A DNA stretch of 13,877 bases from UBA1189 sp045594245. Lineage in GTDB: Bacteria; Bacteroidota; Bacteroidia; Bacteroidales; Bacteroidaceae. Shown here piece after piece: positions 6,462-13,754 of the stretch; within the stretch, counting starts at the first letter, position 1; each line of letters begins with the position of its first letter. Made by a program: the position numbers and the translations under genes. The DNA is taken from assembly GCA_045594245.1 (NCBI GenBank), contig JAZNYG010000097.1, positions 1 to 13,877 of the forward strand. Reading direction: 5' to 3'. The notes under the pieces were generated by a model that did not search any database, was not told the DNA's origin, and worked only from the letters and a program-made list of their open reading frames with translations.

Positions 6462-8237
6462 CTATTTATAGATGGGGCCGTAGGTGGCGCAAGCGCGGTA
6501 GTCGGCACCCTCTTTATCCATGCCAAAAGCATTCCATGCGGCAGGACGGAAAATCTGCTCTTCGGGTACATTGTGCATGCATATGGGGATGCGCAGCATA
6601 GAGGCCAATGTGATAAGGTCAGCACCGATGTGGCCGTAGCTGATAGCACCATGATTGGCACCCCAGTGGTTCATCACTGAGTAGACATCCTTGAAGGGAG
6701 CCTTCGTCTCGTCGAGGCGAGGCACAAACCATGTAGTAGGCCAAGTGGGGTCGGTGCGCATATTGAGGACCTCGTGGATGGCAGGGTCTACATCGGCTGT
6801 CCAGCCCTCGGCAATCTGCAGCACAGGGCCGAGACCTTTGATGAGGTTGAGACGGCTCATGGTGACTGGCATACCACCCTTGGAGAGGAAGTTGCTCGAG
6901 AAACCGCCGCCACGGAAATAGTCACGGTCGGCAGGAGGCCAACAGGTAGCCTTGAGGCATGCCTCCACATCGGCGTCGGTCATCGCCCAAGAGGGCTTCA
7001 TGCAAGGTTCTCCAGCCGCATTGCAACTGGCACCGGTGGCGTCGAGCGTGGTAGCGCCAGAATTGATGAGGTGTATCATACCGCCAGCAGCGAGACCCGT
7101 GAGTTCCTTGCCAGTGACACGCTTTACGGCCTCGGGACTCCAGTAGGTGCGCACGTCAGAGAACATCTGTCCGCAACCCGTGAGGAGCTTGCCAAAGAGC
7201 ATAGCCACTCCATTGCAGGCATCGTTCTCGGTGGCGAGGATATAGGCTTCGCGTATACCGTTCCAGTCGAAGGTGCTGCAGAGGAGGGCTTCGGTAAAGT
7301 CGCCATTGGGCTTCCAGTCGGTCCATTGGCGCTGTCCTTGGAAGCCGGCAGCGATAGCATTATGCCCGATAGCCTCTTCTTTGAAGCCAAGTTCACGCAA
7401 GCGGGGATTGCCCAGCATGAGATCGCGCACGATAAGCGTCATCTTCACTACAAATTCCCAATCGGCATCCTTTCCGGCACGGTCTTTCTGCTTCTCGGGG
7501 CGGTTCTTGTCCCAACCCTCGTTGACCTTACAATACTTCTCGGTCCAAGCCATTGCCTTCGCATATTCTTCGTGGTCGTAGATACCCTCGTCCATACGGC
7601 GCAGGATCTCGGTCTCGTCGACACTTTCATTGCGCATGCCAAGATACTCCTGGAAGAAGTTTTGATCAACGATACTGCCGGCAATACCCATGCACTGACT
7701 ACCTACCGAAAGGTAGCTCTTGCCGCGCATGAGAGCTACGGCCTGGGCTGCACGTGCCCAACGGAGTATCTTCTCCGCCACATCGGCGGGGATAGTGTTG
7801 TCGTCAAGGTCCTGCACATCGTGCCCATAAATACCAAAGGCAGGAAGTCCCTTCTGTGCGTGACCAGCCAATACAGCAGCCAGATACACCGCACCGGGGC
7901 GTTCGGTCCCATTGAAGCCCCATACTGCCTTAGGCCAGTGAGGGTGCATATCCATAGTCTCAGAACCATAGCACCAGCATGAGGTAACGCTTATGGTAGC
8001 ACCTACGCCCTCGTGTTCAAACTTGGCCTGACAGGCTGCTGTCTCTGCCACACGACCTATAGTGCCATCAGCGATGACACACTCTACGGGCGAACCATCA
8101 GGATTTTTTATGTTTGATGAAATCAACTCGGCCACAGCATGGGCCAGATTCATAGTCTTTTCTTCAAGGCTTTCGCGCACGCCACCCTGACGACCGTCAA
8201 TAGTGGGGCGGATGCCAATTTTAGGATAGTTGTTCAT
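6462..8237 (-). CDS. fucI: L-fucose isomerase
   Basis: This cytoplasmic enzyme converts L-fucose to L-fuculose (and D-arabinose to D-ribulose) as the first step of fucose catabolism. The protein is 591 residues from the ATG at 8237, the same length as E. coli FucI. Recognisable segments are PKIGIRPTIDGR at the N-terminus, SCWCYGSETMD (86-96), ATENDACNG (335-343) and FSDVRTYWSP (359-368). The manganese ligands correspond to E337, D361 and a histidine in NHWGANHG (523-530; H529 matches E. coli His528). A longer frame continues upstream to 8282, but it would begin inside the predicted promoter. No fucK, fucA or fucP gene is in the window, so fucI stands apart from a classical fuc operon here. 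It ends at the bidirectional terminator. Confidence 0.96.
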   Translation of the reverse strand: MNNYPKIGIRPTIDGRQGGVRESLEEKTMNLAHAVAELISSNIKNPDGSPVECVIADGTIGRVAETAACQAKFEHEGVGATISVTSCWCYGSETMDMHPHWPKAVWGFNGTERPGAVYLAAVLAGHAQKGLPAFGIYGHDVQDLDDNTIPADVAEKILRWARAAQAVALMRGKSYLSVGSQCMGIAGSIVDQNFFQEYLGMRNESVDETEILRRMDEGIYDHEEYAKAMAWTEKYCKVNEGWDKNRPEKQKDRAGKDADWEFVVKMTLIVRDLMLGNPRLRELGFKEEAIGHNAIAAGFQGQRQWTDWKPNGDFTEALLCSTFDWNGIREAYILATENDACNGVAMLFGKLLTGCGQMFSDVRTYWSPEAVKRVTGKELTGLAAGGMIHLINSGATTLDATGASCNAAGEPCMKPSWAMTDADVEACLKATCWPPADRDYFRGGGFSSNFLSKGGMPVTMSRLNLIKGLGPVLQIAEGWTADVDPAIHEVLNMRTDPTWPTTWFVPRLDETKAPFKDVYSVMNHWGANHGAISYGHIGADLITLASMLRIPICMHNVPEEQIFRPAAWNAFGMDKEGADYRACATYGPIYK

Positions 8238-8279
8238 AGTGTTAGATCTGTCTTTAATAGGTTTATAGCTTTGCGGCAC

Positions 8280-8287
8280 CAAATATA
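8280..8287 (-). promoter_or_regulatory. -7 box of a probable fucI promoter
   Basis: On the minus strand the sequence reads TATATTTG, a full match to TAnnTTTG. It lies about 43 bases before the fucI ATG, giving a leader of about 36 bases. The matching -33 position is degenerate (TGTG or GTGT), so the promoter is weaker or activator-dependent, or fucI is also read from upstream genes. Confidence 0.5.
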
Positions 8288-8349
8288 ATAAGATATTTTG
8301 AAACCGACACAGAGATTGGGCAAGAAAAGTAACAAAGGATGCAGCATTA

Positions 8350-9630
8350 CTACAAATCCCCTAGTCGTCTAACCAATGAGTCGCACACTATGCGGAAGGC
8401 CGCTTTGTTGCCCTCGCTGATAGGCTTCTTGGGTTGTGACTTGATGGTAAGGGGATTGATAGGCTTACCGTTCTCATACACGCGGAAGTCGAGATGCGGC
8501 CCCGTAGAGAGACCTGTGGAGCCCACGTATCCGATGACCTCCTTTTGCGCCACGTGATCACCCACCTTAAGGCCCTTGGCAAAGCGTGATAAGTGCATGT
8601 AGGTGGTGGTGTAGGTACTGTTGTGGCGTATCTTGACATAGTTGCCTCCACCGTTAGCCTGATACCCTTTGTCTATTACCTTGCCACTGCCAATAGCATA
8701 AACCGGAGTACCCGTGGGAGCAGCGTAGTCTACACCATGGTGGGCGCGGTAACGCTTGAGTACGGGGTGATAGCGGCTATTGGTGAAGCGCGACGATATA
8801 CGATAGTAGTCGAGCGGAGCCTTCAAGAAAGCACCTTCGAGGCTGTTACCTTTCTCATTATAGTAGAGTTCCTCGTCGTCCTGCACGAAGGGAATGGCAT
8901 AGTACATGCTGTCGGAAGCGCAGAATGAAGCTGCACGGATGCGGAAGTTATTGAGAGGCAATTCCTCAACATATTCCTGCTCGTAGATAAGACGAAACTC
9001 GTCACCCTTTTGAATGCCAAAGAAGTCGATAGTCCATCCGAAAATATGTGAGAGCTGCACGGCAAGCTGAGGCGAGGCATCACCATCAATCATCGCATTC
9101 CACAAGGATGACTCTACTACACCACGACTCGTGCGCTCCACCCACGATGAGGGACGCGTACCACGGGTTACCGTATCGTTCACGAGGTCAAACACGGCAT
9201 ACTCCTTGGCATTAATCTCATAAACAAAATAGCGGGGAGTACCCATGCTGTCAAGATCTGAGAGAAGGGTACAAGGCTGCCCTGCACGCACCTTGCGGAC
9301 ATCGAATACTGTGTCGGGGCATTGGGTAAGGTCGTAAATCTTCTGCGCAGAGAGCCCATAATTCATCAGCACCTCGGCAAGAGTTTGTCGTGGCTGTATG
9401 GTGTCATTCTTTACCCGGAAATACTCAATGGGGAGTCCGTACTTGTACACCGTGTCTTTCACCACAATGGTGTCGGCATCAAGCTGTGCCCCTGCCGAAG
9501 GGCCTCGATGAGCGAACAGGTATGCAGAGATTCCCAATGCCACAAGCAGCACAGCCGCTATGGACGCAATGACTATATAGCGTTTTGGGGATACTCCCTC
9601 GCCGTAACGTCTGAATTTTCTTTTTTTCAT
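8350..9630 (-). CDS. Membrane-anchored M23-family peptidase
   Basis: The 426-residue protein has a short basic N-terminus, one membrane span (about 18-40) and a large periplasmic part. Residues about 60-260 resemble the LysM/OapA-like and helical regions that precede M23 domains. Residues about 275-395 are the M23 domain: HHGVDYAAPTGTPV (297-310) with the zinc pair H297 and D301, YMHL with H346, and GPHLDFRVYENG (377-388). M23 enzymes cut peptide cross-links in peptidoglycan, or act as activators of such enzymes when degenerate. The last motif is usually HLHF; here it is HLDF, so the second histidine, normally a zinc ligand, is Asp381. Activity is therefore open. The gene follows the DUF2007 gene by 114 bases and precedes fucI by 112 bases on the same strand. 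A perfect hairpin abuts its start codon. Confidence 0.88.
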   Translation of the reverse strand: MKKRKFRRYGEGVSPKRYIVIASIAAVLLVALGISAYLFAHRGPSAGAQLDADTIVVKDTVYKYGLPIEYFRVKNDTIQPRQTLAEVLMNYGLSAQKIYDLTQCPDTVFDVRKVRAGQPCTLLSDLDSMGTPRYFVYEINAKEYAVFDLVNDTVTRGTRPSSWVERTSRGVVESSLWNAMIDGDASPQLAVQLSHIFGWTIDFFGIQKGDEFRLIYEQEYVEELPLNNFRIRAASFCASDSMYYAIPFVQDDEELYYNEKGNSLEGAFLKAPLDYYRISSRFTNSRYHPVLKRYRAHHGVDYAAPTGTPVYAIGSGKVIDKGYQANGGGNYVKIRHNSTYTTTYMHLSRFAKGLKVGDHVAQKEVIGYVGSTGLSTGPHLDFRVYENGKPINPLTIKSQPKKPISEGNKAAFRIVCDSLVRRLGDL

Positions 9631-9662
9631 AACTATCTTCGTTTCAAGACGCGAAGATAGTT
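9631..9662 (-). promoter_or_regulatory. Perfect 11-bp inverted repeat directly before the M23 start codon
   Basis: AACTATCTTCG (9631-9641) and CGAAGATAGTT (9652-9662) are exact reverse complements separated by 10 bases. The right end in the minus-strand message touches the ATG at 9630. As RNA it could hide the ribosome-entry region. As DNA the arm centres are 21 bp apart, about two helical turns, which would suit a dimeric regulator. Confidence 0.6.
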
Positions 9663-9744
9663 CTTTTATGCGAGAATAACAAACAATACGGCTACTCTAA
9701 CCATCTATGTCAATAACGGATTCGATTGTGCGGAAGTGGCTCCT

Positions 9745-9972
9745 TCATTCTTTCGAAACTATCAGTTGGAGTGCAGCCTCTTCATCAACAGGCGACACGA
9801 GTATGCCTACATAACCACCTATGCCATTGTAGTGTGATGTCACAGCCGACAAAGTGTGATCCTCGAGGATGCAACGGATGTCGTTTGCTTCGAGCAATCC
9901 CTTTACAACTTCGGCTTCAAATGCTTCGCCTGAGAAGACCTCTACCCAAGCACTGTTGTTGTTCGTTGTCAT
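9745..9972 (-). CDS. DUF2007-family small protein
   Basis: This 75-residue cytoplasmic protein has the short layout of the DUF2007 (putative signal-transducing) family: WVEVFSGEAFEAEVVKGLLEANDI (9-32), ILED (35-38), then a glycine-rich turn and ILVSPVDEEAALQLI near the end, a single ferredoxin-like alpha/beta unit. The family has no established biochemical role. Its start is supported by a strong AAGGAGG seven bases upstream of the ATG. It lies first in the same-strand run DUF2007, M23 peptidase, fucI, though the gaps over 100 bases make a single operon uncertain. Confidence 0.75.
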   Translation of the reverse strand: MTTNNNSAWVEVFSGEAFEAEVVKGLLEANDIRCILEDHTLSAVTSHYNGIGGYVGILVSPVDEEAALQLIVSKE

Positions 9973-9979
9973 GGTTTAT

Positions 9980-9986
9980 CCTCCTT
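9980..9986 (-). promoter_or_regulatory. Strong Shine-Dalgarno sequence of the DUF2007 gene
   Basis: On the minus strand AAGGAGG lies seven bases before the ATG at 9972. Most Bacteroidetes genes, including others in this window, lack such a site, so it fixes this start codon. Confidence 0.7.
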
Positions 9987-10129
9987 ATGAATTGATTAGT
10001 GAGACATTACATCGTCTGCAATATTACTCATAAAACATGAAATTAGCAAGAATCGTTCGGATTTTTTTTATTTTTTCTGCTAAGCAAAAAATATTTCGCC
10101 AGCCATATACGGATAAAGCAAAAAAGTTG

Positions 10130-10137
10130 TACTTTTA
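10130..10137 (+). promoter_or_regulatory. Possible -7 box upstream of the ABC exporter
   Basis: TACTTTTA matches TAnnTTTG at all but the last fixed base. It lies only nine bases before the ATG at 10147, so it would give an almost leaderless message, and no TTTG is found at the expected upstream distance. The region before it (10050-10125) is very AT-rich. Confidence 0.3.
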
Positions 10138-10146
10138 CAGACTAGA

Positions 10147-11793
10147 ATGAAGAAATCCGAGAAATATACCATCGGGCAGTTGCTTGCGTGGATATGGCGT
10201 TCCTCGCGTGGGGCTCGCTGTCAGGCACTGTTATGTGCTATGATAGGTGTCTTGTCTGTGGCATGCTCGCTTGGCTTTGTCTTTCTCAGTAAGGAGGCCA
10301 TCGATATAGCCACGGGAGTGCGCCAGGGAGTATTGATGCACTACGGCATTGGTATGGGAGTGCTGATGCTGGTGGAAATCCTGCTACATGCTGCTGACAA
10401 TTGGATAGTCAATATCCTCGGAGTGAAGACCCAGAACAGGCTGCGTGCCCGGCTTTTCAATCAGCTGATGCAAGTCGAGTGGCAAGGAAAAGAACGCCAC
10501 CACTCTGGTGATGTGCTCAATCGTATGGTGCAGGACCTCAATACGATAGTCTCCGTTGTGACCAGTACATTGCCCTTTCTGATTATCACTGCCGTGCAGT
10601 TCGTTGCTTCATTTTGTTTCCTATATACGATGGACCATACGCTGGCCATTGTACTGGTGCTTATATTACCCTTCTTTGCGCTACTTAGCAGGCTGTATGT
10701 ACGGCGTATGCGGCGTATGACCAAGGCCGTACGCGAGAGCGACAGTCGTATACACTCCGTCATGCAAGAGAGCCTGCAGCATAAGACCGTGGTGCAGACC
10801 TTGGAGCAAGGAGAAGAGATGGGACGCAAGTTGGGTCAGATGCAGGAGCAGCTTCAAGGTGAGGTGGTGGCGCGAACACGCTTCAGCGTCCTCTCCCGCT
10901 CACTTGTGTCGGTCGGCTTTTCCGGAGGCTACCTCACGGCATTCCTTTGGGGAGTTTTCCGTATACAGGCGGGGGGCATTTCGTTTGGTGTGATGACAGC
11001 TTTCCTCCAATTGGTAGGCCGTATACAGCGTCCGCTCAGCGATCTCGCCCGACTCGTACCGACGCTCGTAGGAGCCCTGACCTCCGCCGAACGTCTGATG
11101 GAGTTAGAGGAGCAGCCGCAGGAGCAGAGGGGTGAGCCTATCGTACTTAATGCCCCGGCAGGTATCCGCATCGATGGTGTAAACTTCTCCTATGCCGATG
11201 GGGAAGAAGCCGTCCTGAATGCACTTTCTGCGGACTTCGCCCCAGGGTCCATGACCGCAATCCTTGGAGAGACAGGCGCAGGAAAAACCACCCTCATTCG
11301 ACTCATTTTGGCCCTCATACGTCCTACAAAGGGGCGTGTGCTCATCTACGACACAGAGCGTGAACTCGAAGTGTCGCCTCTCACACGTGCCAACCTCGTT
11401 TACGTACCACAGGGCAACACACTTTTTAGCGGAACCATCCGCGACAACCTCCTAATGGGTTCTCCCGAAGCCTCCGAAGAAGAACTTTGGCAGGCTCTGC
11501 ATACAGCTTGTGCCGACTTTGTAGAGCAGCTTCCCGAAGGGCTTGATTCACCTTGTGGCGAGCAAGGAGGCGGACTGAGCGAGGGGCAAGCGCAACGTAT
11601 AGCCATTGCCCGCTCTCTCCTACGTACTGGCTCCATTCTCCTGCTCGATGAAGCCACATCGGCCTTAGATCCCGATACCGAGCAGCGTTTCCTTCACAAT
11701 CTTGCCACGGAGAAACATGACAAGACTATAATCTTCATCACTCACCGCCCATCAATACTTGATTTCTGCAACCAAGTGCTGAGAATCGAGTAA
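10147..11793 (+). CDS. Type I ABC exporter, fused permease and ATPase
   Basis: The 548-residue protein joins a six-helix membrane domain (about 1-310) to one ATPase domain (about 335-548), a half-transporter that should work as a dimer in the inner membrane. All ATPase motifs are intact: Walker A GETGAGKT (374-381), Q-loop Q422 in YVPQGNTLFSGTIRDNLLMG, signature LSEGQ (477-481), Walker B ILLLDE (497-502) and switch histidine H533 in ITHR. The length is at the short end for MsbA-like exporters. The signature reads LSEGQ rather than the commoner LSGGQ. The substrate cannot be told from the sequence; lipids, peptides or drugs are all possible. It stands alone, with no partner gene, HlyD-type adaptor or peptidase domain nearby. 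It is divergent from the DUF2007 gene. Confidence 0.92.
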   Translation: MKKSEKYTIGQLLAWIWRSSRGARCQALLCAMIGVLSVACSLGFVFLSKEAIDIATGVRQGVLMHYGIGMGVLMLVEILLHAADNWIVNILGVKTQNRLRARLFNQLMQVEWQGKERHHSGDVLNRMVQDLNTIVSVVTSTLPFLIITAVQFVASFCFLYTMDHTLAIVLVLILPFFALLSRLYVRRMRRMTKAVRESDSRIHSVMQESLQHKTVVQTLEQGEEMGRKLGQMQEQLQGEVVARTRFSVLSRSLVSVGFSGGYLTAFLWGVFRIQAGGISFGVMTAFLQLVGRIQRPLSDLARLVPTLVGALTSAERLMELEEQPQEQRGEPIVLNAPAGIRIDGVNFSYADGEEAVLNALSADFAPGSMTAILGETGAGKTTLIRLILALIRPTKGRVLIYDTERELEVSPLTRANLVYVPQGNTLFSGTIRDNLLMGSPEASEEELWQALHTACADFVEQLPEGLDSPCGEQGGGLSEGQAQRIAIARSLLRTGSILLLDEATSALDPDTEQRFLHNLATEKHDKTIIFITHRPSILDFCNQVLRIE

Positions 11794-11911
11794 AAAAGCA
11801 CGGAAAAGATGAGCTTAACAACTACTAAGACAACTACAGCCCAAAGTCTATCTAGTTCGGAAAATATAAGGACTGTAGCAGAAGTAGCAGAAAGGCCAAA
11901 TGCATTGACTT

Positions 11912-12040
11912 TTCTGCAAACAAACATTGATAGGCGCTAACTCACCAAACTATGTTGTTGATGTGCGACGATTGTGTAATTATTCCATAATAGAAACAAC
12001 ATCGACACTTATCATAACGTGAGTTCGATGAAATCAATGC
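11912..12040. other. Nested inverted-repeat element between convergent genes
   Basis: Pairs of complementary segments are nested. CATTGAT 11925-11931 pairs with ATCAATG 12033-12039. AACTCAC 11939-11945 pairs with GTGAGTT 12019-12025. ATGTTGTT 11952-11959 pairs with AACAACAT 11995-12002. ATTAT 11979-11983 pairs with ATAAT 11987-11991. The first two stems are separated by seven bases on each side. A second copy of GCATTGA at 11912-11918 could replace the outermost arm. There is no T-run at its end, so it is not a normal terminator. It may be a structured RNA, or a small non-coding mobile element or its remnant. The rest of the 11794-12050 gap shows nothing recognisable. Confidence 0.45.
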
Positions 12041-12050
12041 TAAGACCCAA

Positions 12051-12728
12051 CTACTCCTGCTTTGAATATTGGATAGCCCTATTTAAATAATGTAGGAATG
12101 GGCGAGTATGACGGAATAGCTCGGCTGTGCGGTGGGCAAGATTGGGGGCACACATAAAGTCCGTACTAGGGGAGTGAACAAGACAGAAGGCCTTGAGGCG
12201 CAGATACTCAGCGTACTCGGTCTCATGCTCGAAACCTTTGGGATTACGCTTCAGAGCCCCCTCACAATCGAGAGTAAAGGTGGGTGCTACGGAACGAACT
12301 ATGGTGTCGAAATCACCTTCACCTCCGGCAATGTCCTCGCGAATAATCTGCAGTGCTTTGGGGTCGTGACAATAGTCGCCCGTAGCAAGCATATGTCCAT
12401 AGGAATAACCCTCACCGCCTGTACCCAAATGAAAATAGTAACCCGAATAGCCAGATTTCTTACCTCCAGGACAAATGAAAGCACCCATGTGTATCTTATA
12501 AGGACTCTTGTCGGCACTGAAACGCACGTCGCGATAGATGCGGTAGGTGCAATCCTTGGCCGTGAGTCCGGCGACAGAGTCATCGAAGCGGGAAATCTCC
12601 CCTATAAGCTCATCGACAAAGGCGTTGAACCGCGTCTGCAAAGCGGTATAGCGAGCCTTGTTAGCCATAAACCACTCCCGATTGTTATTTTGCTGTAATT
12701 CCTGAAGGAAGGTAATAATATCATTCAT
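12051..12728 (-). CDS. DUF2461-family protein
   Basis: The 225-residue soluble protein carries the hallmarks of the DUF2461 (TIGR02453) family: FLQELQQNNNREWF at the N-terminus (7-20), then YRIYRDVRFSADKSPYK (62-78), followed by YYFHL (97-101). The family is widespread and uncharacterised. The conserved arginine/aspartate core suggests ligand or nucleotide binding, but no reaction is established. The gene begins 39 bases after the recO stop on the same strand with no terminator between, so the two may be co-transcribed. The length is typical of the family and nothing is truncated. Confidence 0.82.
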   Translation of the reverse strand: MNDIITFLQELQQNNNREWFMANKARYTALQTRFNAFVDELIGEISRFDDSVAGLTAKDCTYRIYRDVRFSADKSPYKIHMGAFICPGGKKSGYSGYYFHLGTGGEGYSYGHMLATGDYCHDPKALQIIREDIAGGEGDFDTIVRSVAPTFTLDCEGALKRNPKGFEHETEYAEYLRLKAFCLVHSPSTDFMCAPNLAHRTAELFRHTRPFLHYLNRAIQYSKQE

Positions 12729-12767
12729 AAGGCTGTTATGTTTTCATTAATTATAATGTTGTCTTCG

Positions 12768-13493
12768 TCATCCCATCACATCTTGCAGCACATCCAGCGA
12801 GCGTATAGCAGGGAAAGCGGGAATGTGCAGAGCATAATAGCGGGCAAGGTAGCGAATAATGCGAGCACGGTCGTAACGACTCATGGAAACACTTTCCATT
12901 GTGGCGTACGTGACATTATTGAGGCGATAGAGAAGAAAGGCATCGGCACTGCATAGCAGTTCGTCAGAGGGAACTCCCGTCGACGTGAAACGTCCTCGTG
13001 CGAGGTCGAACAGCGAACCGTCGCCATACTCCTCGCCATTGGGAGCAAAACCAAGAAAGCGCGCCAGCTTGAGCAAGAAAACGAGATGGAAATTAGCATA
13101 TCCGTCCGGAGCGGCATCAAACCATTGCACCGAATGCTCTATATAATCATATAGGTCGGGGTTATCAGCTTCATTGCATAGGGAGTGTGCCAAGAACTCA
13201 GCTAGAAGCATCGCCACGCTGCGCTTTATCGGATCGTAAGGTATATCTTGCAGAGTAAGCAGCAGGCGCGCTTCCTTCATCCGATACAATGTGGTATTAG
13301 GTTTCGCATCCCATTGAAAGGAAAGAAACGACAAGGGCTGGAAGAGGCGCGCACTCATGCCCGAACGCTTACTGCGCGAGGCATTGACCATAAAGGCGAC
13401 GTGACCATGCGAAGCGGTAAAAAGATGAGCTATAAACGACTTGTCGTCATACCTCACCGTGCGCAAAACAACACCTTTATCGTCAACATACAT
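12768..13493 (-). CDS. recO: DNA repair and recombination protein RecO
   Basis: RecO helps load RecA on single-stranded DNA coated with SSB in the RecF pathway of gap repair. The 241-residue length matches E. coli RecO (242). The N-terminal OB-fold region (about 1-80) begins VDDKGVVLRTVRYDDKSFIAHLFTASHG, followed by KRSG and LFQPLSFLSF. A helical C-terminal half contains FHLVFLLKLARFLGFAPN (about 135-152), a RecO-typical segment. No CxxC zinc-binding pairs are visible, unlike the Deinococcus protein. A good Bacteroidetes promoter lies 26-56 bases upstream on the minus strand. The divergent arrangement with tRNA-Glu and rpsT is, as I recall it, common in Bacteroidales. Confidence 0.93.
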   Translation of the reverse strand: MYVDDKGVVLRTVRYDDKSFIAHLFTASHGHVAFMVNASRSKRSGMSARLFQPLSFLSFQWDAKPNTTLYRMKEARLLLTLQDIPYDPIKRSVAMLLAEFLAHSLCNEADNPDLYDYIEHSVQWFDAAPDGYANFHLVFLLKLARFLGFAPNGEEYGDGSLFDLARGRFTSTGVPSDELLCSADAFLLYRLNNVTYATMESVSMSRYDRARIIRYLARYYALHIPAFPAIRSLDVLQDVMG

Positions 13494-13518
13494 AATACTT
13501 TCACCATTAAAGACACCA

Positions 13519-13549
13519 CAAAGCTACAAAAAATCAAGCATTGGACAAA
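13519..13549 (-). promoter_or_regulatory. Bacteroidetes-type promoter of recO
   Basis: On the minus strand TTTG (13546-13549) is followed after 19 bases by TAGCTTTG (13519-13526), a full match to both consensus elements. The leader before the recO ATG would be about 20 bases. Confidence 0.8.
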
Positions 13550-13565
13550 AAAAAAGTAGAAAACG

Positions 13566-13596
13566 TTTGTAGATTCAAAAAAAGTGTCTACCTTTG
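13566..13596 (+). promoter_or_regulatory. Bacteroidetes-type promoter of tRNA-Glu and rpsT
   Basis: TTTG (13566-13569), 19 bases, then TACCTTTG (13589-13596): a full consensus match. Transcription should begin near 13603. It sits back to back with the recO promoter, with 16 bases between their -33 elements. Confidence 0.82.
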
Positions 13597-13616
13597 CAAC
13601 CGCTTTCGAGCAACAA

Positions 13617-13634
13617 GCCCCGACAACACGGGGC
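13617..13634 (+). other. GC-rich hairpin in the tRNA-Glu leader
   Basis: GCCCCG (13617-13622) pairs perfectly with CGGGGC (13629-13634) around a six-base loop. It lies in the predicted leader, 14 bases before the tRNA 5' end. No T-run follows, so it is not a simple terminator. It might guide 5' processing or stabilise the precursor. Confidence 0.5.
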
Positions 13635-13648
13635 AAACCTAAAAGGAT

Positions 13649-13720
13649 GGCGCTATCGTCTATCGGCTAGGACGAGAGATTTTCATTCTCTAAAGCGGGG
13701 TTCGACTCCCCGTAGCGCTA
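13649..13720 (+). tRNA. tRNA-Glu (anticodon TTC)
   Basis: A complete cloverleaf can be drawn. The acceptor stem is GGCGCTA with TAGCGCT (first pair G-U), followed by discriminator A13720. The D arm contains CGGCTAGGAC. The anticodon stem is AGAGA with TCTCT, and the seven-base loop puts TTC at 13682-13684. The T stem is CGGGG with CCCCG around TTCGACT. The 3' CCA is not encoded and must be added afterwards. No terminator separates it from rpsT 34 bases downstream, so both are probably on one transcript. Confidence 0.96.
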
Positions 13721-13754
13721 CAAAAGTTAAATCAAAAAAAATAGAAGATTAGAA

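Noticed and set aside
6774..7982. 402-residue plus-strand open frame opposite fucI
   Set aside because: It overlaps a full-length, well conserved L-fucose isomerase and shows no domain of its own.
8238..8282. Longer N-terminus for fucI
   Set aside because: The extra 15 codons run into the predicted promoter, and the ATG at 8237 gives exactly the E. coli length.
11742..11927. Small minus-strand frame over the ABC gene end and spacer
   Set aside because: It overlaps the conserved ABC ATPase end and shows no recognisable features beyond a hydrophobic stretch.
12132..12698. 188-residue plus-strand open frame opposite the DUF2461 gene
   Set aside because: It is antisense to a gene with family motifs, with no recognisable protein features.
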